From Cohnella nanjingensis (GTDB lineage: Bacteria; Bacillota; Bacilli; Paenibacillales; Paenibacillaceae): a stretch of 50,974 nucleotides of DNA. Location of the stretch: the NCBI RefSeq assembly GCF_014212125.1, contig NZ_JACJVP010000010.1, positions 19,000 through 69,973 of the forward strand, read 5' to 3'. This document shows positions 43,844 to 50,974 of the stretch, piece by piece (position 1 is the stretch's first letter; each line of letters starts with the position of its first letter). The translations under genes and the position numbers were made by a program. The notes beneath the pieces are model-generated. The model searched no databases and was not told where the DNA came from. It worked only from the letters and a program-made list of their open reading frames with translations.

Positions 43844-43859
43844 CGGAGTCGTTTTTTTT
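43829..43859 (+). terminator. Terminator overlapping the end of the acyltransferase gene
   Basis: ACGACT (43829-43834) pairs with AGTCGT (43847-43852), followed by an eight-T run. The left arm lies inside the last codons, so the stop codon is in the loop. Confidence 0.7.
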
Positions 43860-44216
43860 CATTTTGAAAAACACCAGATCGCCCAAGACAGTCGTATACG
43901 AGGATCCCGGGCTTGTCGGCTCGCGGCGGTGAGAGCAGTATTACCTTCTCTCCGAAAAATCGCGTAATCTCACCAATCCTGCTAACAAATAAGACGGGAA
44001 TCGACTCCGCGCCGCTGGGGGTCGCAAAAAACGTCCTCAGAAAATGAATTCCTATCAAGATAGATTTTCCTTCTCAAGTTTCGACAATAGATTTAATTCT
44101 CTTATCGGATGTAACTTTTCGACTTTTTGAGAGTCTACTAGATAGGGACAATTGGGAGAATGTAGGCCCATAGACTCCAATAAATCGACATCCGCATGGG
44201 AGCGTAATCCAAAATA
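43860..44216. other. Intergenic region before the phosphodiester glycosidase gene
   Basis: No gene that I can support on either strand. A minus-strand frame from 44058 runs back into the acyltransferase gene but has no ribosome binding site or recognisable motif. GGGAG near 44199 is a weak site for the ATG at 44217. No strong promoter was identified. Confidence 0.5.
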
Positions 44217-46919
44217 ATGCTGCATCCAAAGAAATCTTCGAATCGAATCGCTAGAGTCGTCGTCGTTCCGGTCTTGGCCGGCACACTGGTCGTCACCTCA
44301 TTCGTAGGAGCGTTCGCTCCGCTGCCGTACATATCCCCTTCGGTGGCCTCCGCCGCGGAAGCCATCGTTACTTACAAGCTAGTGAAGCAAGACGAGCAGA
44401 TCGTCACCTCCGGCGTGAAGCAGATCAACTACTCGTGGGTCCCTTCGAGCTCTTCTAAGACAACGGAGCAGGTCCACGTCTTCCAGATTGACCTAACGAA
44501 TCCCTATGTCCAATTGAACGCCATGAGCGGGAAAAACGGCAGCGTCACCAGCGGCCAATCGGTCGGCAATATGGTGAAAGCGACGGGAGCCATCGCCGGC
44601 ATTAACGGCGACGTGTTCAACACGGGCAGCGCCAGCGAAGGCGCGCCGATGGGGGCGGAGATCATCTCCGGCCAGATGATCGTGAGCCCGTCGAAGCTTC
44701 AGGGCATGTTCGCCTTCGCGGTGACGAAGGACAAGCAGCCGATCATCGATCAATTCTCCTTTTCCGGCAGCGTAACGGCGGAGGATGGCGCAACCTTTAA
44801 TCTGGCCGGCATGAACCAGTCTTCCTATACGACATATCCGGACAAGACGCCGAGTCACGTCGGCACGATGTACATCTACACCAACAAGTGGACCGCGGCG
44901 CAGCGGCCTGCCAACAGCGGCGCCACGCCGACGGAGGCGCTGGTCGTGGACGGCGTCGTGACCGAGATCGGCGACAATACGACGATTGCGACAGCCATTC
45001 CCGAGAATGGCTATATCCTGCGCGGCCACCGCGAAGCGGCCGATTTTATCCGTACGCATCTGGCCGTCGGAACGAAGGTCTCATCCAACTATGGGCTGAC
45101 TTCCATGACCAACGGAAAATCTTACGCGCCGGACGCCTTCCAAATGGTCGTCAGCGGCCATACGATCCTCATCGACAGCGGCCGGACGGCCGCGTTCTCG
45201 CGCGACATCAGCGGCGTGAGCGGGTCGGCGAACCGTGCGCGCACGGCGGCCGCCTACTCCAAGGACGGCAAGACCGCATACCTCGTGACCGTCGAGGAGA
45301 ACGGTTCGCGCAAAGGCGTCACGTTAGCGAACTTCCAGAAAATCCTGCTCGGGTTGGGCGCTTGGAAAGCCGTCAACCTGGACGGCGGCGGCTCGACGAC
45401 GATGATCTCCCGTCCGCTGGGCGACTTCGCGACCGTTCTGGCGCATCCGACATCCTACGGCACGACGCAGCGGGTTATCGCCAACGGGATCGGGGTCTAT
45501 ACGATCGCGCCTGCGGGCGCGACGAAGGGCATCGTGGCGAGCGGACCGAAGACGCTGCTCCTCGGGCAGCAGGCGACGTACGCCTTGAAGGCGTACGATA
45601 CGTACTACAATCCGCTCGATCCGGCGGGCCTGGCGCCGCAATGGAGCGTCAGCGGCGGCGTCGGCACGTTCCAGGACGGCGTCCTGACGGCGACGAAGCC
45701 CGGCAAGGCGAAGCTGACCGTCAAATCCGGCGCAGCCAGCAATACCGTCGAGCTGGAAGTCATCGGCGCCGATCAGGTCGCGAAGCTGACCGTCGATCCG
45801 AGCACGACCGTACTCGCGCCGGGCACGACCATCTCGGCGCCGGTGAAGGCGCAGCTCAAGGACGGCCGTACGCTCGACGTTCCGGCTACCTCCGTCAAGT
45901 GGGAGTTCCGCGGCTTCACCGCTTCGAAGGACGCCAGCGGCAAACTGACCATCGACGCGGTGAGCGAGGGCGCGACAGCCGGCTACGCGATCGCGCGCTA
46001 TGACGGATTCTCGACGATGTTCACGCTGGCCGCAGGCACCGAGAAACCGCTGGAGACGTTCGAGAACGTCGGCTACGACATCGGCTTCACCGGCCTGCCT
46101 GCGGAGACGCAAGGCTCGGCAGCCGTCGTCAGCGGCTTGCCAGGGCGCGAGACGTCCAAGGCGCTGCGGCTCACCTACGACTTCAACACGGGCTCGGGCA
46201 GCCGGTTCGCGTACGCGCTTCTGAACGGCGGCAACGGCATCCCGGTCGCCGGCAAGCCGAGCGTGCTGTCGGTCGATGCGCTGGGCGACGGCAGCTACAA
46301 CTGGCTGCGCGCCGAGTTCAAGGACGCCGGCGGCAAGCAGGTGTTCGTCACGATCGCCAAGACGATCGATTGGACCGGCTGGAAGACGTTCCGCATCGAT
46401 CTGGCCGCCGCCGGTCTGACGGCGCCGGCGACGCTGACGAAGCTCTACGTCGTGAACCTCGAAGAGGATCAGGACGAGCGGGCGCTGCAGGGTCAAGTCG
46501 CATTCGACAATCTGACGTTGCAATATGCGCCGGCCTCAATTACGACGTCGACAGCGAATATTGTAATGACGGTGAGCAAGAAGGAGGCGAAAGTAAACGG
46601 CAAGGCCGTGAAGCTCGACACCGCTCCGCAACTGCTGAACGGCACGACTTATCTGCCGCTGCGGTTCGTATCGGACGCGCTCGGCGGCCAGACCGACTGG
46701 AATGCGGCGAACAAGCAAGCGACCGTCCTGCGCGGCGGCACGCTGCTGGATTTATGGGTAGGCGGCAAGGAGCTGGTGAGCACGGGCGTACGCCAAGAAG
46801 CGGCGGCCGCGCCGATCCTTCAGAACGGCCGGGTGCTCGTGCCGGTCCGCGTCGTCTCCGAGCAATTGGGCCAGAAGGTCGATTGGGATCCCAAGACCAA
46901 AACCATTACAATTCACTAA
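44217..46919 (+). CDS. Secreted phosphodiester glycosidase (NAGPA-type) with copper-amine-oxidase-like C-terminal domain
   Basis: A 900-residue surface enzyme. The signal segment is about residues 12-45 (VVVVPVLAGTLVVTSFVGAF, with ASAAEA as likely cut). A NAGPA/phosphodiester glycosidase domain covers about 85-435: VGNMVKATGAIAGINGDVFN, GAPMGAEIISGQMI, AAYSKDGKTAYLVTVE, AWKAVNLDGGGSTTMISRPL and RVIANGIGVYTIAP. Then come Ig-like (Big-type) domains (about 440-620), a beta-rich possible carbohydrate-binding module (about 625-780) and two copper-amine-oxidase N-terminal-like repeats at 790-900 (TYLPLRFVSDALGGQTDWN, RVLVPVRVVSEQLGQKVDWD), common wall-associated domains in this group. It likely cleaves GlcNAc-phosphodiester bonds in wall polymers. 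The substrate is unknown. Confidence 0.88.
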   Translation: MLHPKKSSNRIARVVVVPVLAGTLVVTSFVGAFAPLPYISPSVASAAEAIVTYKLVKQDEQIVTSGVKQINYSWVPSSSSKTTEQVHVFQIDLTNPYVQLNAMSGKNGSVTSGQSVGNMVKATGAIAGINGDVFNTGSASEGAPMGAEIISGQMIVSPSKLQGMFAFAVTKDKQPIIDQFSFSGSVTAEDGATFNLAGMNQSSYTTYPDKTPSHVGTMYIYTNKWTAAQRPANSGATPTEALVVDGVVTEIGDNTTIATAIPENGYILRGHREAADFIRTHLAVGTKVSSNYGLTSMTNGKSYAPDAFQMVVSGHTILIDSGRTAAFSRDISGVSGSANRARTAAAYSKDGKTAYLVTVEENGSRKGVTLANFQKILLGLGAWKAVNLDGGGSTTMISRPLGDFATVLAHPTSYGTTQRVIANGIGVYTIAPAGATKGIVASGPKTLLLGQQATYALKAYDTYYNPLDPAGLAPQWSVSGGVGTFQDGVLTATKPGKAKLTVKSGAASNTVELEVIGADQVAKLTVDPSTTVLAPGTTISAPVKAQLKDGRTLDVPATSVKWEFRGFTASKDASGKLTIDAVSEGATAGYAIARYDGFSTMFTLAAGTEKPLETFENVGYDIGFTGLPAETQGSAAVVSGLPGRETSKALRLTYDFNTGSGSRFAYALLNGGNGIPVAGKPSVLSVDALGDGSYNWLRAEFKDAGGKQVFVTIAKTIDWTGWKTFRIDLAAAGLTAPATLTKLYVVNLEEDQDERALQGQVAFDNLTLQYAPASITTSTANIVMTVSKKEAKVNGKAVKLDTAPQLLNGTTYLPLRFVSDALGGQTDWNAANKQATVLRGGTLLDLWVGGKELVSTGVRQEAAAAPILQNGRVLVPVRVVSEQLGQKVDWDPKTKTITIH

Positions 46920-46994
46920 TGTTCGGTCGAAAGTCCCGATCCCGCCTTCACGGGAGTAAGAAATATGATATGATGGAAACAAGCCCCGATTCCC

Positions 46995-47022
46995 TTGTTG
47001 GATCCGGCTTTCCGGATACAAT
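46995..47022 (+). promoter_or_regulatory. Sigma-A promoter of degS-degU
   Basis: TTGTTG (46995-47000), 16-nt spacer, TACAAT (47017-47022), about 54 nt before the GTG at 47076. Confidence 0.6.
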
Positions 47023-47075
47023 TAAGGGCGAAAGTTAGGCTGGTATGCGCGTCTTTGCGCAGGGGAGTCGTTCTC

Positions 47076-48254
47076 GTGGATTATCGTGTGGAACAGATTG
47101 ACCGGGTCATTCAGAATGCCGTTCGCGTCATGGAAGACAGCAAGATGCAAGTATTCGAGATATGCGAAGCGGCCCGCAGGGAACTGACCTCCCTCGGTCA
47201 GGAGCTCGAGAAGGTGTTGCAGGATACCTCCGAGACCATCGATAAAGTAGATCGCCTCGAACGGGATTACCGGCTGTCGCGCATCCGGCTTACCGAAGTG
47301 AGCCGAGACTTCGTGCGCTTTACCGAACAAGATATCAAAACGGCTTATGAGAAAGCCACGCAGCTCCAACTGGAGCTCATGGTCTTTCGGGAGAAGGAGA
47401 GCTACCTGAAGGTCCGGCGCGACGAGCTTCAAGGCCGGGTCCGCAACGTAGAGATCTCGATCGAGCGCGCGGAGAACATCGGCTCGCAGATGAACGTCGT
47501 GCTCGACTACCTCTCGGGAGATTTGAACCAGGTCACGCGCATCCTCGAATCCGCGAAGAACCGGCAGGTCATTGGGCTCAAGATCATTCTGGCCCAGGAA
47601 GAAGAGCGCAGACGCATGGCCCGCGAGATTCACGACGGTCCCGCCCAATCGCTCGCTAACCTGGTGCTAAGGACGGAAATTGCCGAAAGAATGCTGAACA
47701 CGCAGGATTTGGAGATTGTCCGTAGCGAATTGATAGATTTGAAAACGCAAGTACGAATGGGACTCGAGGAGATTCGCAAGATCATCTTCAACCTTCGTCC
47801 GATGGCGCTCGACGATCTCGGCTTGGTTCCGACCTTGCGGAAGTTCGTTCAGGACTTCGAAGATCGGACGACGATCCGCTCGGTCTTCGAGAACACCGGC
47901 AAGGAGAAGCGAATCTCCACCGCGATGGAGGCAGCGATGTTTCGCCTCGTGCAAGAGGCCTTCAACAATGCGCTTAAGCACGCCGAACCGACATTTATGT
48001 CGCTGGGCATTATCTATTGGGAAGAGACGATCGTGCTGACCATCAAGGATAATGGCAGAGGGTTCCATGTGGATCTGGTTGAAGCGCGAGCGAAAGAGCA
48101 TTCGCAATTCGGTCTGACGGGAATGAAGGAACGCGTCGATCTGCTGCAGGGGACGATCCTTATCGAGTCGGCCGTAGGCCAAGGCACGACCATCACCATT
48201 CAAGTTCCTATCAAGCCAGAGCTACGGGAGGAGTTGGACCATAATGGAGAATAA
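47076..48254 (+). CDS. degS: Two-component sensor histidine kinase DegS
   Basis: A cytoplasmic sensor kinase that phosphorylates DegU. It has 392 residues: an N-terminal sensor coiled-coil (about 1-170, with RDFVRFTEQDIKTAYEKATQ), a HisKA_3 domain with phospho-acceptor His near 187 (AREIHDGPAQSLANLVLR), and a HATPase domain with ALFNNALKHAEP-like N-box (reads EAFNNALKHAEPTF), KDNGRGFHV and SQFGLTGMKERVDLLQGTI. No membrane segment is present, as in B. subtilis DegS. GTG 47076 is chosen because AGGGGAG lies 8 nt upstream and it matches the B. subtilis start region. The end overlaps degU by 11 nt. Confidence 0.95.
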   Translation: MDYRVEQIDRVIQNAVRVMEDSKMQVFEICEAARRELTSLGQELEKVLQDTSETIDKVDRLERDYRLSRIRLTEVSRDFVRFTEQDIKTAYEKATQLQLELMVFREKESYLKVRRDELQGRVRNVEISIERAENIGSQMNVVLDYLSGDLNQVTRILESAKNRQVIGLKIILAQEEERRRMAREIHDGPAQSLANLVLRTEIAERMLNTQDLEIVRSELIDLKTQVRMGLEEIRKIIFNLRPMALDDLGLVPTLRKFVQDFEDRTTIRSVFENTGKEKRISTAMEAAMFRLVQEAFNNALKHAEPTFMSLGIIYWEETIVLTIKDNGRGFHVDLVEARAKEHSQFGLTGMKERVDLLQGTILIESAVGQGTTITIQVPIKPELREELDHNGE

Positions 48255-48978
48255 GACCGCGAACGGGGGTCAGGGCCGTAAGATTCAAGTATTGTTAGCC
48301 GACGATCACCAGCTTTTCCGGGAAGGCCTGAAGCGCATCCTCAACATGGAATCCGATCTGGAGGTCATCGGGGAATGCGGAGACGGCATTCAAGTCCTGG
48401 AGTTCTGCAACACGCAGAAGCCGGACGTCGTGCTGCTCGACATTAACATGCCGACGGAGAACGGCGTAGTCGCGACCGAGCGGCTGCGCGATATTTTCCC
48501 GGAGATCAAGGTCATTATCCTCTCGATCCATGACGACGAGAGCTACGTATTCGAGACCCTTCGCAAGGGCGCGACAGGGTATCTGCTCAAGGACATGGAG
48601 GCGGAATCGCTCGTGAACGCGATCCGTACCGTCGCTCTCGGCCATGCCTACATTCATCCGAAAGTCACGGGCAAGCTCATCAACCAGCTGCGGCGGATGA
48701 CGTATCTGGACGAGATCGGCGCCACCTCGGGCGCGGCGGCGTCCCGCGAGACGGTCACGAAGTTCGTGCCGCGCGGCAACAACCCGCTCACGCGTCGCGA
48801 AGCCGAAGTGCTCCGCCTGATGGCGGAAGGCAAGAGCAACAAGAACATCGGCGAGAGCTTGTTCATCAGCGAGAAGACGGTCAAGAACCACGTCAGCAGC
48901 ATCCTGCAGAAGATGGAAGTCGACGACCGTACGCAAGCCGTCATTAACTCGATTAAGTACGGCTGGGTCACGCTCTAA
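48244..48978 (+). CDS. degU: Response regulator DegU
   Basis: A LuxR/NarL-type regulator controlling degradative enzymes, motility, competence and multicellular traits. The receiver domain (about 12-130) has the acidic pair [11 protein letters not shown], phosphorylation Asp near 66 (VVLLDINMP), the T/S and K positions ([20 protein letters not shown]). The HTH domain (about 178-240) reads [20 protein letters not shown], then [17 protein letters not shown] linker with low complexity ([12 protein letters not shown]) lies between. The 244 residues exceed B. subtilis DegU (229). In B. subtilis DegU also governs flagellar and competence genes, and comFA lies downstream here. Confidence 0.96.
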   Translation: MENKTANGGQGRKIQVLLADDHQLFREGLKRILNMESDLEVIGECGDGIQVLEFCNTQKPDVVLLDINMPTENGVVATERLRDIFPEIKVIILSIHDDESYVFETLRKGATGYLLKDMEAESLVNAIRTVALGHAYIHPKVTGKLINQLRRMTYLDEIGATSGAAASRETVTKFVPRGNNPLTRREAEVLRLMAEGKSNKNIGESLFISEKTVKNHVSSILQKMEVDDRTQAVINSIKYGWVTL

Positions 48979-49001
48979 TCGACATCCTACATATCGAGAC
49001 G

Positions 49002-49046
49002 TTCGCGTCGCACCGATGATTTGGATCGGGCGGCGCGAATTTTTTT
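49002..49046 (+). terminator. Rho-independent terminator after degU
   Basis: TTCGCGTCGC-A-CCGAT (49002-49017) pairs with ATCGG-GCGGCGCGAA (49025-49039) with one bulge and one G-T pair, 7-nt loop, followed by a seven-T run. Confidence 0.88.
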
Positions 49047-49390
49047 GCGGAAAAGCGCGCGGAGAGACGCAGATAAGCTCGAAATACGCTGTAGAAAGCT
49101 GGCGGAAGAGGGTGTTCAGTTGTTTTTGTAGTCGGGCGTTCGTGTATGAGGTGACCGTGAGCGCTGGCGTAAGGTTAAAGAGCGATGAGAAGCGGAGAGA
49201 GAAGCAAGGCGTTCGCGGATAAGATTGAGGGTAGCGAGAAGTAAACTCCAGGCGGTCACCCCGACTCCGCAAGCGCATCCGGAACCGGAAGCCACTGGGC
49301 GGCATATGATGTCGTACAGAGCGATCGAGCCCGGGGATGCGCAGCAGCGCGCCTTGCGCGCGGTTGCTGAGTATCGGGGAGGTGGCCGCC
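49047..49390. other. Intergenic region between degU and the small membrane protein gene
   Basis: No supported gene. Open frames on both strands lack ribosome binding sites and are Arg-rich, as expected by chance in GC-rich sequence. No clear promoter or hairpin stands out. Confidence 0.5.
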
Positions 49391-49819
49391 GTGATCTCCG
49401 TGTTGCTATGGATCATCGGCCTTTACGCAGCGGTCGCGGCATGCGCGTATGGATGGGCCCGTCGGAGGCGTCAAGCCGACAGGCAGCATTACGTGTTAGT
49501 CGCAGGCAACCACCAGCGTGAGATCGAAGGGTACGTGCGAAAGCTGCAATGGCAAGCCCAGCGCTTGGGCCGGGAATTCGGCATTACGGTGCTGCTCGCT
49601 CCGGATTCCTACGACGAGACCGCTGCGATCGTAGAGAAGTTTGCCAGAGGAGAGACGGGGATCGGCCTCGTCCGTCAGAGCGTGGAGGCGTCCGAAGATC
49701 ACCGCTCCAAAGAAGAATGGGAACGCGCATGGGAAAGCGAAAGCCCAACGTCAGGCCCGCAACAATGGATCTGGGTGGAGCTGCCGGCAGCGGGCGAAGC
49801 AAAAGGGCCTCGGCGTTGA
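49391..49819 (+). CDS. Small membrane-anchored protein of unknown function
   Basis: A 142-residue protein with one N-terminal membrane segment (about 2-20, LLWIIGLYAAVAACAYGW), a basic stretch (ARRRRQADRQ) and a soluble domain with YVLVAGNHQREIEGYVRKLQ and GITVLLAPDSYDETAAIVEK. The pattern (YVLV, N-H, short beta then D-S-x-D-E-T) is what I recall of a conserved Paenibacillus protein near comFA; it hints at a GT2-like or nucleotide-sugar-type fold remnant but has no full catalytic set. GTG 49391 has GGGGAGG 8 nt upstream. Upstream frames in the same register lack a site. The tail is low-complexity. A role in competence is only a neighbour-based guess. Confidence 0.7.
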   Translation: MISVLLWIIGLYAAVAACAYGWARRRRQADRQHYVLVAGNHQREIEGYVRKLQWQAQRLGREFGITVLLAPDSYDETAAIVEKFARGETGIGLVRQSVEASEDHRSKEEWERAWESESPTSGPQQWIWVELPAAGEAKGPRR

Positions 49820-49896
49820 TCGAAACTGCGAAGTTGTAGAGGATTCTAGCAGGAAGAGTGCCGCTCTTGCAGACTGGCGAAAAGATCGGATTGCTA

Positions 49897-49924
49897 TTGT
49901 CGGCCGAAATGCACATGGTATAAT
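49897..49924 (+). promoter_or_regulatory. Promoter of the structured RNA upstream of comFA
   Basis: TTGTCG (49897-49902), 16-nt spacer, TATAAT (49919-49924). The predicted start is near 49931. Confidence 0.6.
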
Positions 49925-49930
49925 ATGGGG

Positions 49931-50051
49931 TAAGAGAGCAGACTTGTGAAGAGGTCAGACTCGCTGCAACCCCGCTCGAAAACTTCATAAAGTAACGAGT
50001 GAAGCACACTCGCTTACGGCCGACGGGCTGTTCGCGGGGTGCTTTTTTTGA
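49931..50051 (+). ncRNA. Candidate structured leader or small RNA ending in a terminator
   Basis: About 120 nt between a promoter and a terminator with no open frame. It has a 5' hairpin (GACTT 49941-49945 with AGGTC 49952-49956), a central hairpin (CGAGTG 49996-50001 with CACTCG 50007-50012, loop AAGCA), and a long-range closing stem GCAACCCCGC (49966-49975) with GCGGGGTGC (50034-50042), followed by seven T residues. It could be an independent small RNA or a terminating leader of comFA. I do not recognise a known riboswitch class. Confidence 0.45.
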
Positions 50052-50130
50052 TGGGAACGGGGAGCGGTGCGATAGGGTTTGTGTAATCGCCTGTTGGGAG
50101 TGAGGGCGAACGGCGTGCCGTAAAGCAAGG

Positions 50131-50403
50131 GGGAGAGAGTTTATACGGTAGGGTTGGCAGCAAGTGAAGGTAGAAGACGAATCCAATGGAGGGCTAAAGT
50201 CTACGCGATACGGCTAGCAAACGGGTGGATTCCCTACTTGACGTAGAAAGGAGATGAAACCGGATGAAGGCCGAAGTCTATGCGATACGGCTAGCAAACG
50301 GATGGAGTCCCTATTTGACGGAGAAAGGAGACGAAGCCGAATGAAGGTTGATGTTTATGCGGTATGGCTGGCAATCGGATGGATTCCCTATCTGACGGTA
50401 GAC
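50131..50403 (+). repeat. Degenerate tandem copies of the comFA 5' end, 77-bp period
   Basis: Sequence starting at 50341 (the comFA ATG) is preceded by copies at exactly 77-bp steps: 50264-50340 and 50187-50263, with no gaps, and a shorter fourth copy (about 50135-50186) that lacks about 17 bp. Copy 50264 has its own ATG and a site (AAAGGAGATG) and encodes 26 residues (MKAEVYAIRLANGWSPYLTE and six more), ending in TGA that overlaps the comFA ATG. Copy 50187 has TGG instead of ATG and an internal TAG. Confidence 0.9.
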
Positions 50404-50974
50404 CGTTCGGTGGATCGATTGTTCTGGCTGAATCGCGACTTTCGCGAAGGCGTAAGGGAAGCGCTAGGTTTGGAGGATTCTACACTAGGTGCGTACGAGG
50501 CTCGCGCGATCGTTCAATTGAGGCAGCCGATCCCCTTGGGCTGGGCCGAAGCGGTTCGCGTACGGCTTCAGGCGGAGTGGGCGCGGCGAGAAAAGGATCG
50601 TTCCATCGAAGCCGTTCAGCGTGAACTCCGGGAAACGGTGCAGTCGGTCACCCGAATCTATGAGGGAAAGGCTGCGACCGTGGATATGGAGGCGGAGATT
50701 GTCACGCCGGCACCGCAGGTCGCGTCTGCGGAGCGCTACCGCGCCGAAGGGCGGGCGCTTGCGCTTCGCGTGGCGCGGCTCCCGCAGCAACTGGCGGGCC
50801 GCGCCCTGCTGCTGGGCGAGGCAGCCGCGATGCTGGCCGCGCCCGACGCCGCGGCGCTGCTGCGCGAGCTGCAGCTCGCCGCGCTGCTTGGCGCCGCGCG
50901 CCCAGGAAGCCTTCGATCTCGTGTTGATTGACGAACTGGACGCCTTTCCCTACCACAACGATCCGATGCTGCAC
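50341..50974 (+). pseudogene. comFA: comFA, 5' part, apparently disrupted; continues past the window
   Basis: ComFA is the DEAD-box-like ATPase that drives single-stranded DNA into the cell during natural transformation. The N-terminus (MKVDVYAVWLAIGWIPYLTV) and the final frame at 50903-50974 (QEAFDLVLIDELDAFPYHND, the Walker B region) fit ComFA. The reading frame from 50341 stops at 50931, while DELDAFPY is in another frame. No Cys-x-x-Cys zinc finger or GAGKTE Walker A lies between, although intact homologues have about 190 residues there. A deletion of roughly 0.6 kb with frame loss, or a collapsed GC-rich assembly, explains this. AAAGGAGACGAAGCCG precedes the ATG. The gene runs off the window. 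Confidence 0.7.

Noticed and set aside
43633..44058. Minus-strand 141-codon frame overlapping the acyltransferase end
   Set aside because: No ribosome binding site, no family resemblance, and half of it is antisense to a clear gene.
48295..49416. 373-codon minus-strand frame over degU and downstream
   Set aside because: Antisense to degU and crosses a strong terminator; no start site or motif.
49225..49521. Plus-strand 98-codon frame before the small membrane protein
   Set aside because: Arg/Ala-rich, no ribosome binding site, and it overlaps the better-supported gene at 49391 in another frame.
1..50974. CRISPR arrays, insertion sequences, tRNA or rRNA genes, prophage genes
   Set aside because: I saw no spaced direct repeats, transposase or integrase motifs, tRNA-like cloverleafs or rRNA sequence. 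The tandem repeats found lie in genes or at the comFA start and are not CRISPR-like.

Overview
The window comes from an endospore-forming Gram-positive bacterium with flagella and an S-layer, most likely Paenibacillaceae (Paenibacillus or Cohnella type). The evidence is the spoIIID-mbl-flhO-flhP-fabZ gene order, an alpha/beta-type spore SASP, DegS/DegU, ComFA, CsaB with SLH-domain proteins, and a moderately high GC backbone. This is inference from gene content; no 16S rRNA gene is present.

Layout. 0.4-7.2 kb holds housekeeping and developmental genes: spoIIID, mbl, two flagellar rod/hook-type genes, a small EpuA-type membrane protein, a CDP-alcohol phosphatidyltransferase, fabZ and a phosphoglucomutase. 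7.6-13.0 kb holds a secondary cell wall polymer (SCWP) module: a DUF5693-type membrane protein, csaB (pyruvyl transferase), tagA and tagO. 13.1-22.4 kb encodes the surface layer: a large SLH protein, the probable main S-layer protein with its own strong promoter and terminator, and a secreted repeat protein of unknown function. 22.5-40.4 kb is a polysaccharide/S-layer glycan locus: an initiating sugar-1-phosphate transferase, an O-antigen-ligase-like protein with a TPR-like tail, rhamnosyltransferase-type GT2 enzymes, an AT-rich minus-strand island (wzm, wzt, a pyruvyl transferase with a coiled-coil tail, GT2, a HAD protein, GT4) and rmlACBD for dTDP-L-rhamnose. 40.4-51 kb holds a SASP gene, metK behind a short attenuator-like leader, a decayed minus-strand gene, an AT-rich acyltransferase, a secreted phosphodiester glycosidase, degS-degU, a small membrane protein, a candidate structured RNA and the start of comFA.

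How the parts fit. TagO/TagA build and CsaB pyruvylates the SCWP that SLH domains bind. The S-layer proteins bind it. Rml enzymes supply dTDP-rhamnose; the WsfP/WsaP-like enzyme starts a lipid-linked glycan, the glycosyltransferases extend it, Wzm/Wzt export it, and the ligase-like protein probably transfers it to S-layer protein. This resembles S-layer glycosylation loci described for Paenibacillus alvei and Geobacillus stearothermophilus.

Most interesting points: a pyruvyl transferase fused to three exact 21-residue repeats beside a Wzt with a carbohydrate-binding-type C-terminal domain, which suggests a capping enzyme with a built-in length ruler; a 10-base motif shared by the S-layer and rmlA promoters; a comFA gene whose 5' end is tandemly repeated and whose interior seems deleted; an attenuator-like metK leader with no recognisable S-box; and a candidate structured RNA upstream of comFA.
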